Shown: positions 23,786 to 35,154 of the stretch, in pieces
How the letters are laid out: each line of letters starts with the position of its first letter
Numbering within the stretch: position 1 is the first letter of the stretch
Assembly (NCBI GenBank): GCA_018398815.1
Contig: CM031595.1
Location: 46,644,667 to 46,708,666, forward strand
Length of the DNA: 64,000 bases
Reading direction: 5' to 3'
Source: Conus ventricosus
Taxonomy: Eukaryota > Mollusca > Gastropoda > Neogastropoda > Conidae
Translations under genes and position numbers: made by a program
Notes under the pieces: generated by a model
The model's database searches: none
Seen by the model: the letters and a program-made list of their open reading frames with translations, nothing else
What the model was told of the DNA's origin: nothing

Positions 23786-24019
23786 AGGAGTTATATGTTA
23801 GTGAGTTTCCCTCCCTATTGGAGGATGTCTCTCCCCCTTGGAGAATATAAGCTTGCTGAAGGCTTATTTTGAGAAGCATTTATTTTATTTTTCCCCATCC
23901 ACCCACTCAAGCACATACTGTTAGTTAGGCAGAATCATCTGCCACTGCAGGTATGAATGCGTATCTCCCCCTATTTCTTCAATCTAAGACATAAGAGCAA
24001 GCTTTGTTTATAATTCAAT

Positions 24020-24075
24020 ATATATATATATATATATATAATATATATATATACACACATACACACACACGCGCG
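24020..24075. repeat. (TA)n then (CA)n microsatellite
   Basis: TA tract at about 24019-24053, followed by ACAC and a short GCGC. Confidence 0.9.
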
Positions 24076-24238
24076 CAATAGTCTAAACACAGATGCAGAA
24101 ATGTGCACTCTTCGATGTTAAAGCCATAAAATAATGCAGTAATTGTCACCAAAAAGAAAGCCTCCCCACAACTGTCACATCTCAACTCCCTCCTCCCCTC
24201 CCCACTGCATATTCACTTCACCTCCTTCCCATCTGCAT

Positions 24239-24269
<31 letters not shown>

Positions 24270-25590
24270 TAAAAAAAAAGCCACGGCAAGACATCCTCAG
24301 GAACATCACTCGTCCAAGTTCTCTCCTCTTCACCCTCCCCCCTCACCTACCTCCACTGTTCTCCCCCTCCCCATCCCCTAATCCTCGTCTTCCGTCTAGC
24401 GCTGTGATCCCTAAACCCATTAACCTGCTAACGGTTATTGATGCCGAGTCAGACGTACCACATATCAGTTAGGGCCCCGCCCTTCGACGCCTCTCGCCGA
24501 TACCTCCAGGTTTTTTTTTTAACACCCCCCCCCTACTAACACCCCCCCCCCCCCCCAGTCCTGCCAACAGTGCTCATAAACCTGCCACCGGTGGTCTCCG
24601 AATTAGCGTTAATCTCTACACGACAGGACCGCCAAGACTGCCGCCAGGACTACAGCGAGATCCCGAAAAGAAAGGAAGAATAAAAGGCTTAGCAGAATGT
24701 GACCCATCGAAGGAAAGGGACGAGGCACCGGTCTAATGTTGCCAATTCCCAAATCTCCATCGACTGCAGGTTGTCTTGTTCTAGACAGCAGGTTACATAT
24801 GAAGAAACAGATGTGGGTCTTTTCGTCACTTGAACAGGTTGTCTAAGAATCATAGCTGCTGAACACCAAAGCTATAGCTTTCAACTAACGTGATCATTAT
24901 GATCACAATTTCCACTATAATCATATCATTTAACCATCCTCTAGCCCTTTTCCTTTCTTAATCTGTCAGAATCATAACTATATAACTACAATACGATCAT
25001 CATCTATGTTAGTGTTAATTATTATTATATTATTACAGCACCATCATTACCAACTTTGATAGTCGTAGTAGTGTTGATGTTCTCTTTATTTTTATTTTAC
25101 CATCTTCATCATCATTGTTTCAACCAGAATTGTCACCCCTCCTAGCGGCCTCGTTTCCATTCCACATCCCTTTCTGCGCCCAGGTTAAGGAGATAAGGAC
25201 TTTCGTCCTTTGTTTCCGTCGCCTTCAATGTGGTCTTTCTTGCCTGAAGGAGACCACCGAGGTCGAAATGCATAGTGCTTCTAACTGTTCGTTCTTTTTG
25301 TTTGGCAGCACAGTAATTCTCTTCTTTTTTTTTTCAAATCTCGTTTCAAATTCTGCCTGCAGTCAAACTCACTGTGAAACCGACGTTTACCTGGTTAGAT
25401 TTGACAACAGAGCATTGAACTCTCTTCACTGCTTTGAGGACGGCCAAGCCAATAAACGAAACACAAACACAAAAGCGCGTGCGTATTCTTGCCACTCATC
25501 TTCACGTGTTTGGCACCAAGGCTGTCAAGTTTGGTGCGAAACCTTTTTCTTCACCCTTCCAACTTCCATCCATGTCGGTCGTAAAACTTC
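24076..25590. other. Non-coding DNA with short GA and C runs
   Basis: A (GA)n tract lies at 24243-24269, C-runs at 24524-24533 and 24543-24557. An ORF at 25115-25603 (162 codons) has no motif and no splice support and I do not call it. Confidence 0.4.
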
Positions 25591-25595
25591 AAGTG

Positions 25596-25755
25596 GACGC
25601 TGACGTCACATCTGAAAGTATCCAACAGTTGATTTTCACCTGCGTGTGACGCTGACGTCACATCTGAAAGTATCCAACAGTTGATTTTCACCTGCGTGTG
25701 ACGCTGACGTCACATCTGAAAGTATCCAACAGTTGATTTTCACCTGCGTGTGACA
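25596..25755. repeat. 52-bp repeat in three copies, each with a CRE palindrome
   Basis: The monomer holds GCTGACGTCACATCTGAAAG, ATCCAACAGTTGATTTTCAC and CTGCGTGTGAC; TGACGTCA starts at 25601, 25653 and 25705. The copies are identical where complete. TGACGTCA is the consensus CRE/ATF-CREB binding palindrome. Whether it is used is unknown; no promoter or transcript start is visible next to it. Confidence 0.9.
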
Positions 25756-25778
25756 AAGTTCGGGCAGACTGAAACACT

Positions 25779-25857
25779 CCTCTCTCTCTCTCTCTCTGTG
25801 TCTCCTCTCTGTCTCTCTGTGTCTCTCTCTCTCTCTCTGTCTCTCTCTCTCTCTCTG

Positions 25858-25889
<32 letters not shown>

Positions 25890-25912
25890 TCTGTCTCTCT
25901 CTCTGTGTTCTC

Positions 25913-25957
<45 letters not shown>

Positions 25958-25976
25958 ATCTCTCTCTCTCTCTCTG

Positions 25977-26008
<32 letters not shown>

Positions 26009-26157
26009 TCTGTCTCTCTCTCTCTCTCCCTCTCTCCCTCTCTCTCTCTGTCTCTCTCTCTCTCTCTCTCGCTCTCTCCTCTCTCTCTCTGTCTCTCTCT
26101 CTCTCTCCCTCCCTCTCTCTCTCCCCTCTCTCTCTCTTCTCTCCCCTCTCTCTCTCC

Positions 26158-26188
<31 letters not shown>

Positions 26189-26204
26189 TCTGACTCTCTC
26201 TCTC

Positions 26205-26258
<54 letters not shown>
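25779..26258. repeat. 480-bp (CT)n-rich polypyrimidine tract
   Basis: Almost pure CT with scattered TG and CC interruptions. The strand asymmetry could support triplex (H-DNA). The long ORFs over it (S/L-rich or E/R-rich) are simple-repeat translations. Confidence 0.95.
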
Positions 26259-26262
<4 letters not shown>

Positions 26263-26469
26263 GATAATGTGTAAATGCTGAAAAAAGACCTTCGACAGTT
26301 TTGAAGCTAGACACCGATTTTGCTTTTTAAAAAGTGTATCTGTGCACACGCACACAGTCACCAACACACACACACAAGAACAATATTCCTTTTGCCCCTT
26401 TTGAGGTGTGGAGGAAGGGTGAGTTTAAGGCAATAACAGGAAAAGGAATACAAACAAGCCAAAGTAAAA

Positions 26470-27730
26470 CATACATTGCTAGTCAGTGCTGACATAGACC
26501 AACAATTTACAACACTTGAGATAATCTAATATACTTTGACACAATAGGAGCATTTCTTTTCGATTAGTAGAAGACATCATTTGACAAAAATTACAGACAG
26601 ATTTGGGGAGACAAATCTTTTTGGCAAATGCGTGTTGCGCAAAGTAAAGTATGATGAACATTCCATGATAAAATGAAATTCATCACCTATTGCAGACATG
26701 TCACATTTATTACATAACCTTTCTTCGTTTGGAATAACAAATCGACGATCTACTCAACTGGTAATTTATGATTAGAACATCTAAATTTGATAAGAGGTAA
26801 ATATACATATCTGGTAAAGCTAGAAATATATTTCTCCTCCTTAAAAATCAGATTTACTGCTAGTTTCAATGTCATGTTGCCACGTTTGACGAAAAGAGCA
26901 CTGCAAACTAGTTTTGACATTCCTACATAATGTACAGACGTCTGTAAAAGATCGATTGCTCCAAACACAGTCATGACCAGATTGTACAAGTATGTTTTTA
27001 ATGCACGTTAACCAGGGAGACACAGTTACTGCGCTATTGTGCAAATGTAACATGAAAGAATAGAACCTAACCGACATTGTTTCAACAGGAGATTGAACCA
27101 AACTAGCCCAAAATCGAAACATTCGAACATAGACAGTAACTGATAAAGGGTAACGTCCTGTTTCAACATAAATCATGTTTGTCATTGTACTTCTTTTTAA
27201 ACGAAATATACATATATATTTGTTTAACAATTAGCTGAAATTCATCAATAATATTTAAATCTTCATACCCTCATATTTCACAACCATATAATACTGGAAC
27301 AATCATTTTATCAAATATATCTAAATAACACGAATAGGTGTATCCTTTGTTCTTGCCTTTTGTATCAATTTAAACATGGCTAATGACGCTTTATCAAATG
27401 TGTTTTTTATTACATTTAGCAAAAGAACCCTTTCGATTAAAATCTGTCCCAAAATATTTGAAACTGGTGACGATATCAACTTTTTCATTTCCATAATGGA
27501 ATGTGTCCTGTTATTCAGCCTTGCACTGTTAAAAAATCATTATGTTCGTTTTAGCAGCATTAACTGTTAGCTTCCACTTATTACAATATAATAGCAAGGG
27601 ATCTAGTGCTTTTTGTCATCCCACTTTTGTCTCTGAAAATATAATTGTGTCATCTGCGTATAACAAGACAAGTTTGACATAATTCGTTTTATCAATATCC
27701 AAAGAAAGCCTCATTTCTAATGGCGAACAC
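26470..27730 (-). pseudogene. LINE reverse transcriptase C-terminal half, decayed
   Basis: Reading down the minus strand, the palm box VLLYADDTIIFSETKVG lies near 27620-27680 (YxDD = YADD). It is followed by degraded thumb sequence, the block RLKRSTMTNMIYVETGRYPL (about 27140-27210), a long hydrophobic segment with FRFWASLV (27090-27120), and near 26760 IKFRCSNHKLPVE, the usual block before the C-terminal zinc-knuckle region of these elements. Frameshifts and stops are frequent. It is the same general class as many molluscan CR1- or L2-like LINEs, but clade placement needs a tree. It ends in AC microsatellites upstream of the palm. Confidence 0.8.
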
Positions 27731-27751
27731 CCACCGTCTTTCAGATAGCCT

Positions 27752-27807
27752 TCACACACACACACACGTGCGCGCACAAAAATACATATACCAGCGCACG
27801 CACGCAC

Positions 27808-27864
<57 letters not shown>

Positions 27865-28006
27865 CTTACTCTTCGCACACACAAAACGCATTGAAACAAA
27901 CACAGACACACACACACAGACATATGCCAGACAGAACAGATCTAAAGCGCCTCGCGTACAGACACACCACCAACACACACACACAACACACAACACAACC
28001 CACTAC

Positions 28007-28066
<60 letters not shown>

Positions 28067-28068
28067 AT
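27752..28068. repeat. Two long (AC)n tracts
   Basis: AC runs at 27752-27861 (with GCGC steps), scattered CACA to 28000, and 28009-28064. Confidence 0.95.
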
Positions 28069-28949
28069 AATTATGGGTCCATTCAAAATGCTGAAAACGT
28101 TGCAGCATTAGCAAGTACACAAATGTTTATTTCACATTTCATAAAAGTGATTATATCCCATGATTAAACAATTGTTTATGTCACAGTAAACAGTTCTCAA
28201 CAGGCCAACGGGTCACAAGAACACTTCATGTGGGTCGTTTTCGCCCGTGATTGATGACATTTCTTTTTTGACAAATGCTGACAATTTCATTGCTTATGCG
28301 AAGGGACCTTGAGCCCGTCATAATATGTAGTATCTTTACTATAGATTATGAAAAAAGAACACAAAAATGGAGGCGGCCATCTGCCCAGTTTTTGCAACAT
28401 CTGCACTTTCACCGCTGAATGCTGACAAACTCAGTACCAGCATGGCACTAAGGTCTGCTGGACTGCCTGAAATCAGCGGAAGGAAAACGCTCACCTAGGT
28501 GGTGATCTTTCCGCGAGCAGGAGTGGCCCCTGAGGGAAGAAGTTTGGCCGACACAGCACACGTAATTGAAGAGTAGGCAGCCCAGACCCCAAACTCCATG
28601 TTCACAGCCAGAAATTGCAGTGTGGTATACAGGGTGGCGGGCACCTGCGCCTGGGCAGTGCGCTCTGTTGTTACAGACGGCAGCACTGATGGTATGAACG
28701 AAGGAGGGCTTCCGTTGCTGTTAGTTATTTCACATGAGCACCTGAGGGTGAACTAAGGCCCGACTATGTCCGACGACCGTCCTTTTCACGACAGACGTCA
28801 CAAAATGGTATGTTTGGAATGAAAGTTTTCTGCTCTTGGGGACATACTGGGGCGTGTCTTCGAAACTCACATGCAATCAGAGAGAGATGCAGTGCAACTT
28901 CAAAATTACTGCTGAAAGACAAACAAAAATGTTTGACACTAGTGCGCAT

Positions 28950-28952
<3 letters not shown>

Positions 28953-28993
<41 letters not shown>

Positions 28994-29018
28994 GCGCCGC
29001 GCGCAGCGCACACACACA
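28953..29018. repeat. (AC)n microsatellite with GCGC core
   Basis: It sits at the position where unit IV has the long AC tract at 36256-36380, so the microsatellite is shared by the unit copies. Confidence 0.9.
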
Positions 29019-30512
29019 CACACACAGAGCAGTGTTTATGAGAGAGGGGGAGCGAAAGGAAGAAACAAAGAGGCAGGCAGACAGAAAGACAGACTGACAG
29101 ACAGACACAGTCAAGAGGTAGAAGGGAGAGGGGGGGGGGGGTTGAGGCAGGGGAAAAGACAGCAAAAGAGGTCCCCCAACTTGGTTGGCATATTTAAGGG
29201 AAGATGGACAATGTACAAAGAATCCTTGACTCAAGACGCCGGGAAGGGAAAGAAATCGTTCACAGACACAAACGATCCACTCTGAGAAGCCCCAGTGCCA
29301 GCCAGTGCTATCGATGCTCCGCCTCCCAGGCGGAATAAAACATTAACGTTTTAACGATGTGACGCACTCTTCGTCCCCCTGAATGCGGAGATGATGTACA
29401 CATCTGGCCAGTCGGTGGGAAACGGTAGACGTGGTGGAAAAATGGAGTGCCTTGAAGGCATGTTTCATTCGCGCGACTCGAAAAAGCGTACTCGAGCACA
29501 TTACTTACTGAGGTTTTTAAGCTTGACCGGGCAGGAGGGGAGAGGAGTTTACGAGAGGAACAACGTAGCAGCGTAAAGAATATCACCACATAGGCCTACA
29601 CGACCATTTCTATTCCACGCCCCACAAAACAGTACAAATAAAGATTCCATTCAGATTCAAGACCTATATCAAACATATAAAAATGAAACGAACGGAAACA
29701 TTCTTTGTGCAAATAATCTCAAAACTATCAATCAAACAGTACAAAAATATGCTGTCCATTAATTCCCCCTGTCTTTCACCTTATCCTCACTATCAAGTAT
29801 CAGTAACAACCTATTTTCTTGTGCTTTGATTTAATTTTGGCTGGCATGAGCAGATTTCAAGATGAGTCCAACAGCATCATAGACTTAATTTTGTATATGC
29901 TCAACATCATTTTTCCCTGGCTCAAACGCACAGAAACGTTCTGATTATCCTGATACAATTTCAGTTCTGTATCATTCGTTTAATGTCACTAATACGTTAT
30001 CAAATAAAATTTCAAATTGTGTCAGTTCACTTAAACTTTGTGGTGCTTTTTGTGCTTATTTCAATTGACTACACCCACAGTCAGATCTGTGAAACGTCCC
30101 GGACTAGCTCATCGAACATTCACAAAAATACATGTCTATGCTTTTTGAACTGTCAATAAAATTGGACAGAGTGAATCAGACTTGTTTGCAGTCTGAGAAC
30201 TCTCTACTTCTTTCCGTTTGTTTCACCAAATACTGGTAGGATTTGATCAAGGCCAGATGATGTGTCTGTCTCTTTTGTCAAAAATCTATGAGGAAAAAAA
30301 ATATCTTTTTAAGTCTCGGAATGAAGTTCTGTGTATTTTCATGCATCCACTTATCTGTCACAATCTCATAACCCCTGATGTCAGTGTAGGCAATGAATCA
30401 GGTGAGGTTTTTTTTTTCTTTTTCAAAGTTCTGAGAGCGCTGTATACTTCATGTTTTTTCAAAAGGACAGACAACCTTTCTGACGCCAGGAGCTTGTAGT
30501 CCCCCCCCCCCA

Positions 30513-30600
30513 TCCCCCTCCGTGTGTGTGTGTGGTGTGTTGTGTGTGTGTGTGTGTGTGTGGTGTGTTGTGTGTGTGTGAGTGTGTGTGTGTGTGTTCT
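30513..30600. repeat. (GT)n microsatellite
   Basis: GT tract with GTTG interruptions, preceded by a C-run; absent from the same place in unit I. Confidence 0.9.
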
Positions 30601-32849
30601 TTTTCTGGATCTTTCCTTTGTCCTCGGAATTCAAATTACAGGTGAATGCATCACGGCGGAGACAGAAACCAGCAAGATAATGAGAGGTCTGCAAAAAGCA
30701 GACAGCGGAAGAGAGGAGCAAGGAAATTAACCCATCAAGCCGCCTTTTACGACATGAAGGCTGATTGCCCCAGCTAGAATCTCAACCCTCATCCCTCTCT
30801 TCCATGGTCTCGCCAGACTCGAAAGAACAAAAACTATAATTCTGTAACTCTACAGAAAAGGCCCCACCCATACCCCATCTTTCTTACCGTCACACCCCAC
30901 GCTGTTACACTGTTATTCCCCCCAAACAGCAACAGATCTTGTCTCCCTTAAATCCTTAAACCCTGAAACAGAGGGGGGGGGGGGGGGGGGGGGTCTCTCA
31001 TCTCACTGTTTTGTTTGTAGTCCAACCGATCACGTAGCCCTGCACCTGCAGTACGAGCACCACCCACAGTGACGACAACTCTGCCAACACTGAAACCAAC
31101 CTACAGACAAAGGTAGAAATCCAATGAACCCTGAAAAAAAAGACATCTGACTTCACCGGACAGATGCAAAGAGGAACGTTAACCTAGATGATTCATCGGA
31201 GTATAACGTCGACACCTTCTAAAGATGATATTGCAAGTGTTGAAAGCATCCAAGCGAGTGGGTGCAGACGACCTATTCAGCACAATAAGCACGACAAGGA
31301 CACCACGTCATGACAGGCAGCGAACATGCCCATTTTTCGTGTCTGGCGCCAACGGAATTCAAAATCTCAACGACTGACAGTGAACTCAGTGTTTCACCAC
31401 TGGGCCACCCCGACACCCAACACTTTTCACTTGCTGAGAATGTATAGTTAAAGTCAGTCAGGCCCCCTATGACGGACTGTCCTGGCAAGTCAACACTTAC
31501 GCTGGCTGTCCAGGTCTCCCAGGCTCAAAATTTCCCCTTCACTCCATCTTATCTACTTCTAGCCAACAGAGCGAAGGTGGGCGTCCCACTGACGGACGGA
31601 ACAAGCCGCTAGTGAGTAACATGAGGGACTAGACTGGATACAGCATCTCTGCCCTGTTGTGCACGACCAACAGCAAGAGGGATGTGGAGCTCTCGTTTAG
31701 CTCATGCGTCTATCATGGGCGCCCTATTATCTGATGTCAGTACGAGAATAAATGTTCTCTTCTGATTCTGACGTTCAGTAAGAAAATTCTCCCCAACTGA
31801 AACACCAGAGGATGTAGCAGTAACTAAACCGAAACGCAAAAGAAATGCAAAAACTATGACATTTATTTTTCAATACAACTTCCAGGGCTCTTCCACTGTA
31901 ACAAACTGGTTTCATTAATGGTGTCCTCAAGGAAGTTCGCGGGACTGGAGTTCAGTTCGCTTTTGAGTAGCGAAAATAAGGGAAAAACCGTTCTTGAACA
32001 AACTGTGTCTTTGTATATAGTATCCTCAACTTTTAGAATGTCTGCGCCCTGATTTTGTTTTTCTTCAAACACTTTCTGTCGTCTGTGTCTTCTTTTTCTG
32101 AGTTCACTTCTTATTTTCGGCATTACTTTCCATTTACTGCACGTATTCCGGTAAACCTACATCAAATCTTCTTCACGCTGACTTGATCGTTTGATGCTCA
32201 AGTTTGACACTCCAAAAATAAACCGTAGAAAAGGTTGAACACTGAAGTCTCAGGGGTGGGAGAGGGAAGGATAGCACAAAAGACTTGCTGACGTGAGCAC
32301 CGCGTGACCTGCAGTCAATAGTTTAACCGTCAAGGTGGGCTTATTTAGTTCCTTTTATTCCACCCCAACTGACCATACCGCGCTGTTACTGGGTTTCATC
32401 GTACTGAGAATGAAACCACGGTCCTTCAAAGGAAGCAAAACCAAAACAATCATCGACAAAATGTACAAAAATTAATAACGATAGCCAAAGAATTGGGATC
32501 CTAAAGACAATTAGAAGTTGGTCGTAGAGAGGGCACCATCATAAGAATAAAAATTTAAACATATGAAAAGTAATACACCATTAACATACTTGTATTAATT
32601 AATGACCTCACGCACCTTTTCTCTCTTCTGCTTTCCAGATTCCCACTAAGCGTACACAGATGGCCATGTTTAACTGAACCGTCAGTTTAAACTGTCATTC
32701 CTGCTGCTCTTCTTCCCTGTTATCAGTCTTCAGTCGGCCTCTCCCTCGTCCCCTCCCTCCTCCTTCTCCTCCCCTACCTTTTCCCTCCAAAACCCCATCC
32801 ACCTTCATTCTTTTCTTTGTCTGGTAGCTTGACAGTTGGGACTCCTTGT

Positions 32850-33625
32850 ACTGCTGACCAGTGACCTGGTAGTTGGCTGCTGGCTGTACCAGCAGTCAGG
32901 AGTACCAGTGTCCTAAGTGACCTGGTAGTTGGCGGCTGGGTGTCCCCGCAGTCAGGAGTACCAGGTGTCCTAAGTGAGCTGGTAGTTGGCTGCTGGCTGC
33001 CCAGCAGTCAGGAGTACCAGGTGTTCCTAAGGAGCTGGGAGTTGGCGGCTGGATGTCACAGCGTCAGGAGTACCAGGTGTCCATAAGTGAGCTGGTAGTT
33101 GGCTGCTGGCTGTCCCAGCAGTCAGGAGTACCAGGTGTCCTAAGTGAGCTGGTAGTTTTGGGTGCTGGCTGTCCTAGCAGTCAGGAGTAAACCCGGTGTC
33201 CTAAGTGAGCTGGGAGTTGGCTGGCTGGCTGTCCTAGCAGTCAGGAGTACCAGTGTCCTAAGTGAGCTGGTAGCTGGCTGCTGCTGTCCAGCAGTCATGA
33301 GTACCAGGTGTCCTAGTGAGCTGGACTGGCTGCGCTGTCCTGCAGTCAGAGATCAGGTGTCCTAAGTGAGCTGGAGCTGCTGCTGGCTGTCCCTGCAGTC
33401 AGAGTACCAGGTGTCCTAAGTGAGCTGGTAGCTGGCGCGGGGCGTCCCGCATCGGGAGTACCAGGTGTCCTAAGGAGCGGAGTTAGCTGCTGGATGCCCC
33501 AGCATCAGGTACCGGTGCCTAAGGGCGGGTAATTGGCGCGGCTGCCCTACCATTCAGGAGTACCATGCCAAGTGAGCTGGTAGTTGCTGCGGGCTGTCCT
33601 AACATCAGGATACCAGGTGTCCAAC
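32850..33625. repeat. 57-bp minisatellite, about 13 copies, decaying rightward
   Basis: The monomer contains AGTGAGCTGGTAGTTGGCTG, CTGGCTGTCCCAGCAG and TCAGGAGTACCAGGTGTCCT. Copies from 33160 onward accumulate random single-base losses, which looks like reduced consensus quality. Single seed copies of the same sequence lie at 21540-21575 (unit I) and 40795-40850 (unit IV), and a different expansion lies at 34845-35150 (unit III). Confidence 0.9.
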
Positions 33626-33640
33626 AGACGGGCTAACAGC

Positions 33641-35154
33641 AAAAAATGGGGAAGGATGGGGTTTTGGGGGCAGAAAAGGTGGGGGTGGTTTCCCTCAAAC
33701 ACGCACGTTCGTCTGTATCATTCGTTTAATGTCCAAAACTTTTTTTTCTTTTTTTTTTTCGTTGTTTATGTCACAGTCATGTAAACGAAATTTCCCCCAG
33801 AATGAAACGGGGGGGCTATCCCCTCCTAAATGTCACTACTGGGGGGGGGGGGGTGTGAGCCCGTTTTTTATTGGAAAAGGGGGGGGGGGAAAAAAAAATT
33901 ACAAAGAAAAAGTTGCGTATTTTTATGTTGCTTGTATAAACATCGCAAAAAACCCAATTCGTGCAGGCAAGTACCACAGGCTTTTTTTTCAGGTTTAAAA
34001 TAAGAAACAACCCTTGAACCACCAATCCGGTGAAGTTTCCCACCTTGTAACGGTCGTACGGGTTTTTTCCTTCTTTCCTGTAGTTTTTTGTTTTTTTTTT
34101 CTATTTCTAATTCTATTTCGTCTTACTTTCTGCTTTTTCATCTTTAGATTCTTTTTTCGTCTTTACTTTCAAATTTTTCCATCTTTAGATTCATTTACTG
34201 CACGTTTTCCCAGAAACCCCTTTTTCAAGCTTCATCTCTCGGACTTGATGGTGGATGTTTTAGTTGACCTCAAAAAAAAATAATAAACCTTTAAATCTCA
34301 ACGGGTGGGAACAACAGGGAGCACAGAAACGCGACGGTGACACAGCGAATCGTCATCGAGAGGGGGGCTTTTAAGTTATAGTCTTCACCCCCCTGACCCA
34401 CAGGCATTACAGAGCTTCTTTCGTAACAAAAAAAATTAAACTACCGCCCCTTTAAAAAGCAAAAAAAAAAATCTCGACGAATGTACAAAAAATAACAGAC
34501 ACCTAAACTACTACCAAAGGTGACGTATCAACGAGGGCAACCAAAAAAAAAAAAATTTTTAACTATGAACAGTGACACAGCGTGAGCGTTTTTTATTAAT
34601 TTAAAACCCCAGCATCTTTTTTCTCCTCTGCTTTCCAATTCCTATTCGGCTACAAAAAGCCCTGTTCCGCTGGACTGTTTTGTAAATCGTCACCCGCCCT
34701 CCTATTTCCCTCACAGCTTTTCAGTCGGCCCCTACCTAGGTCCCCCTCCCTCCTGCCCCCCCCACCTCTGCCCTTTTCCATCCTTTCCCCCACATTTGCC
34801 CACATCCTTTTTTCACTGCCCGTTAAGTTTTTGGGTTTAGGACACCTGGTACTGCTGACTGGGGGGCCGTGATGGGCTGCTGATTGGCATGTACTGCTGA
34901 CTGTGGGCCGTAGTGGGCTGCTGATTGGGCATGTACTGCTGACTGGTGGGCCGTAGTGGGCTGCTGATTGGGCATGTACTGCTGACTGGTGGGCCGTAGT
35001 GGGCTGCTGATTGGGCATGTACTGCTGACTGGTGGGCCGTAATGGGCTGCTGATTGGGCATGTACTGCTGACAAGTGGGCCGTGATGGGCTGCTGATTGG
35101 GCATGTACTGCTGACTAGTGGCCATAATGGGCTGCTGATTGGGCATGTACGAGT
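33641..35154. repeat. Large tandem unit, copy III (internally deleted)
   Basis: From TGTATCATTCGTTTAATGTC (33713) the copy follows unit II at 29966 for a short distance, then jumps to the region homologous to 31.7-32.85 kb (CTTTAGATTCATTTACTGCA near 34190, TGATGGTGGATGTTTTAGTT near 34250). It carries many homopolymer expansions and gaps. It ends in a 43-bp minisatellite. Confidence 0.6.
34845..35152. repeat. 43-bp minisatellite, about 7 copies
   Basis: The monomer contains GCTGACTGGTGGGCCGTAGT and GGGCTGCTGATTGGGCATGT. The minus-strand ORF of up to 206 codons across it (repeating QSAAHYGPPVSSTCPISSP) results from absent stops in the repeat. It occupies the same place as the 57-bp array of unit II but with a different period and sequence. 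Confidence 0.95.

Larger units (their letters stand above)
22711..24019 (+). repeat. 633-bp tandem repeat, 2.07 copies, each with a hammerhead ribozyme
   Basis: The monomer starting CTTCAATCTAAGACATAAG begins at 22711, again at 23345, and partially at 23977-24019 (periods 634 and 632). The two full copies differ only by a few single-base indels. The array is flanked by microsatellites on both sides ((TATC)n/(TA)n left, (TA)n right). No ORF of note exists. Each full copy contains a type I hammerhead fold (listed separately). Tandem non-coding monomers with one hammerhead each are the architecture of animal retrozymes and of the tandem pseudo-LTRs of Penelope-like elements; which of these it is cannot be decided here because no GIY-YIG or Penelope RT is present. 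Confidence 0.9.
28285..33640. repeat. Large tandem unit, copy II (main part)
   Basis: Homology with unit IV resumes at TTTCATTGCTTATGCGAAGG. Landmarks: CAGCCCAGACCCCAAACTC (28579; 35898 in IV), ACGACAGACGTCACAAAATG (28787; 36107), GATCCACTCTGAGAAGCCCC (29274), GCTATCGATGCTCCGCCTCC (29308; 36676; 37430), GAGAGGTCTGCAAAAAGCAG (30682), AACCCATCAAGCCG (30729) and CCCCCTATGACGGAC (31462). The copy ends in a 57-bp minisatellite. No ORF has protein-like content; a 60-130 codon set of chance ORFs is ignored. Confidence 0.75.

Noticed and set aside
25115..25603. 162-codon plus ORF
   Set aside because: No domain, atypical composition and a run of T-derived phenylalanines; the end lies in the 52-bp repeat.
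25750..26373. Long Ser/Leu-rich and Glu/Arg-rich ORFs
   Set aside because: They are translations of a CT/GA simple repeat.
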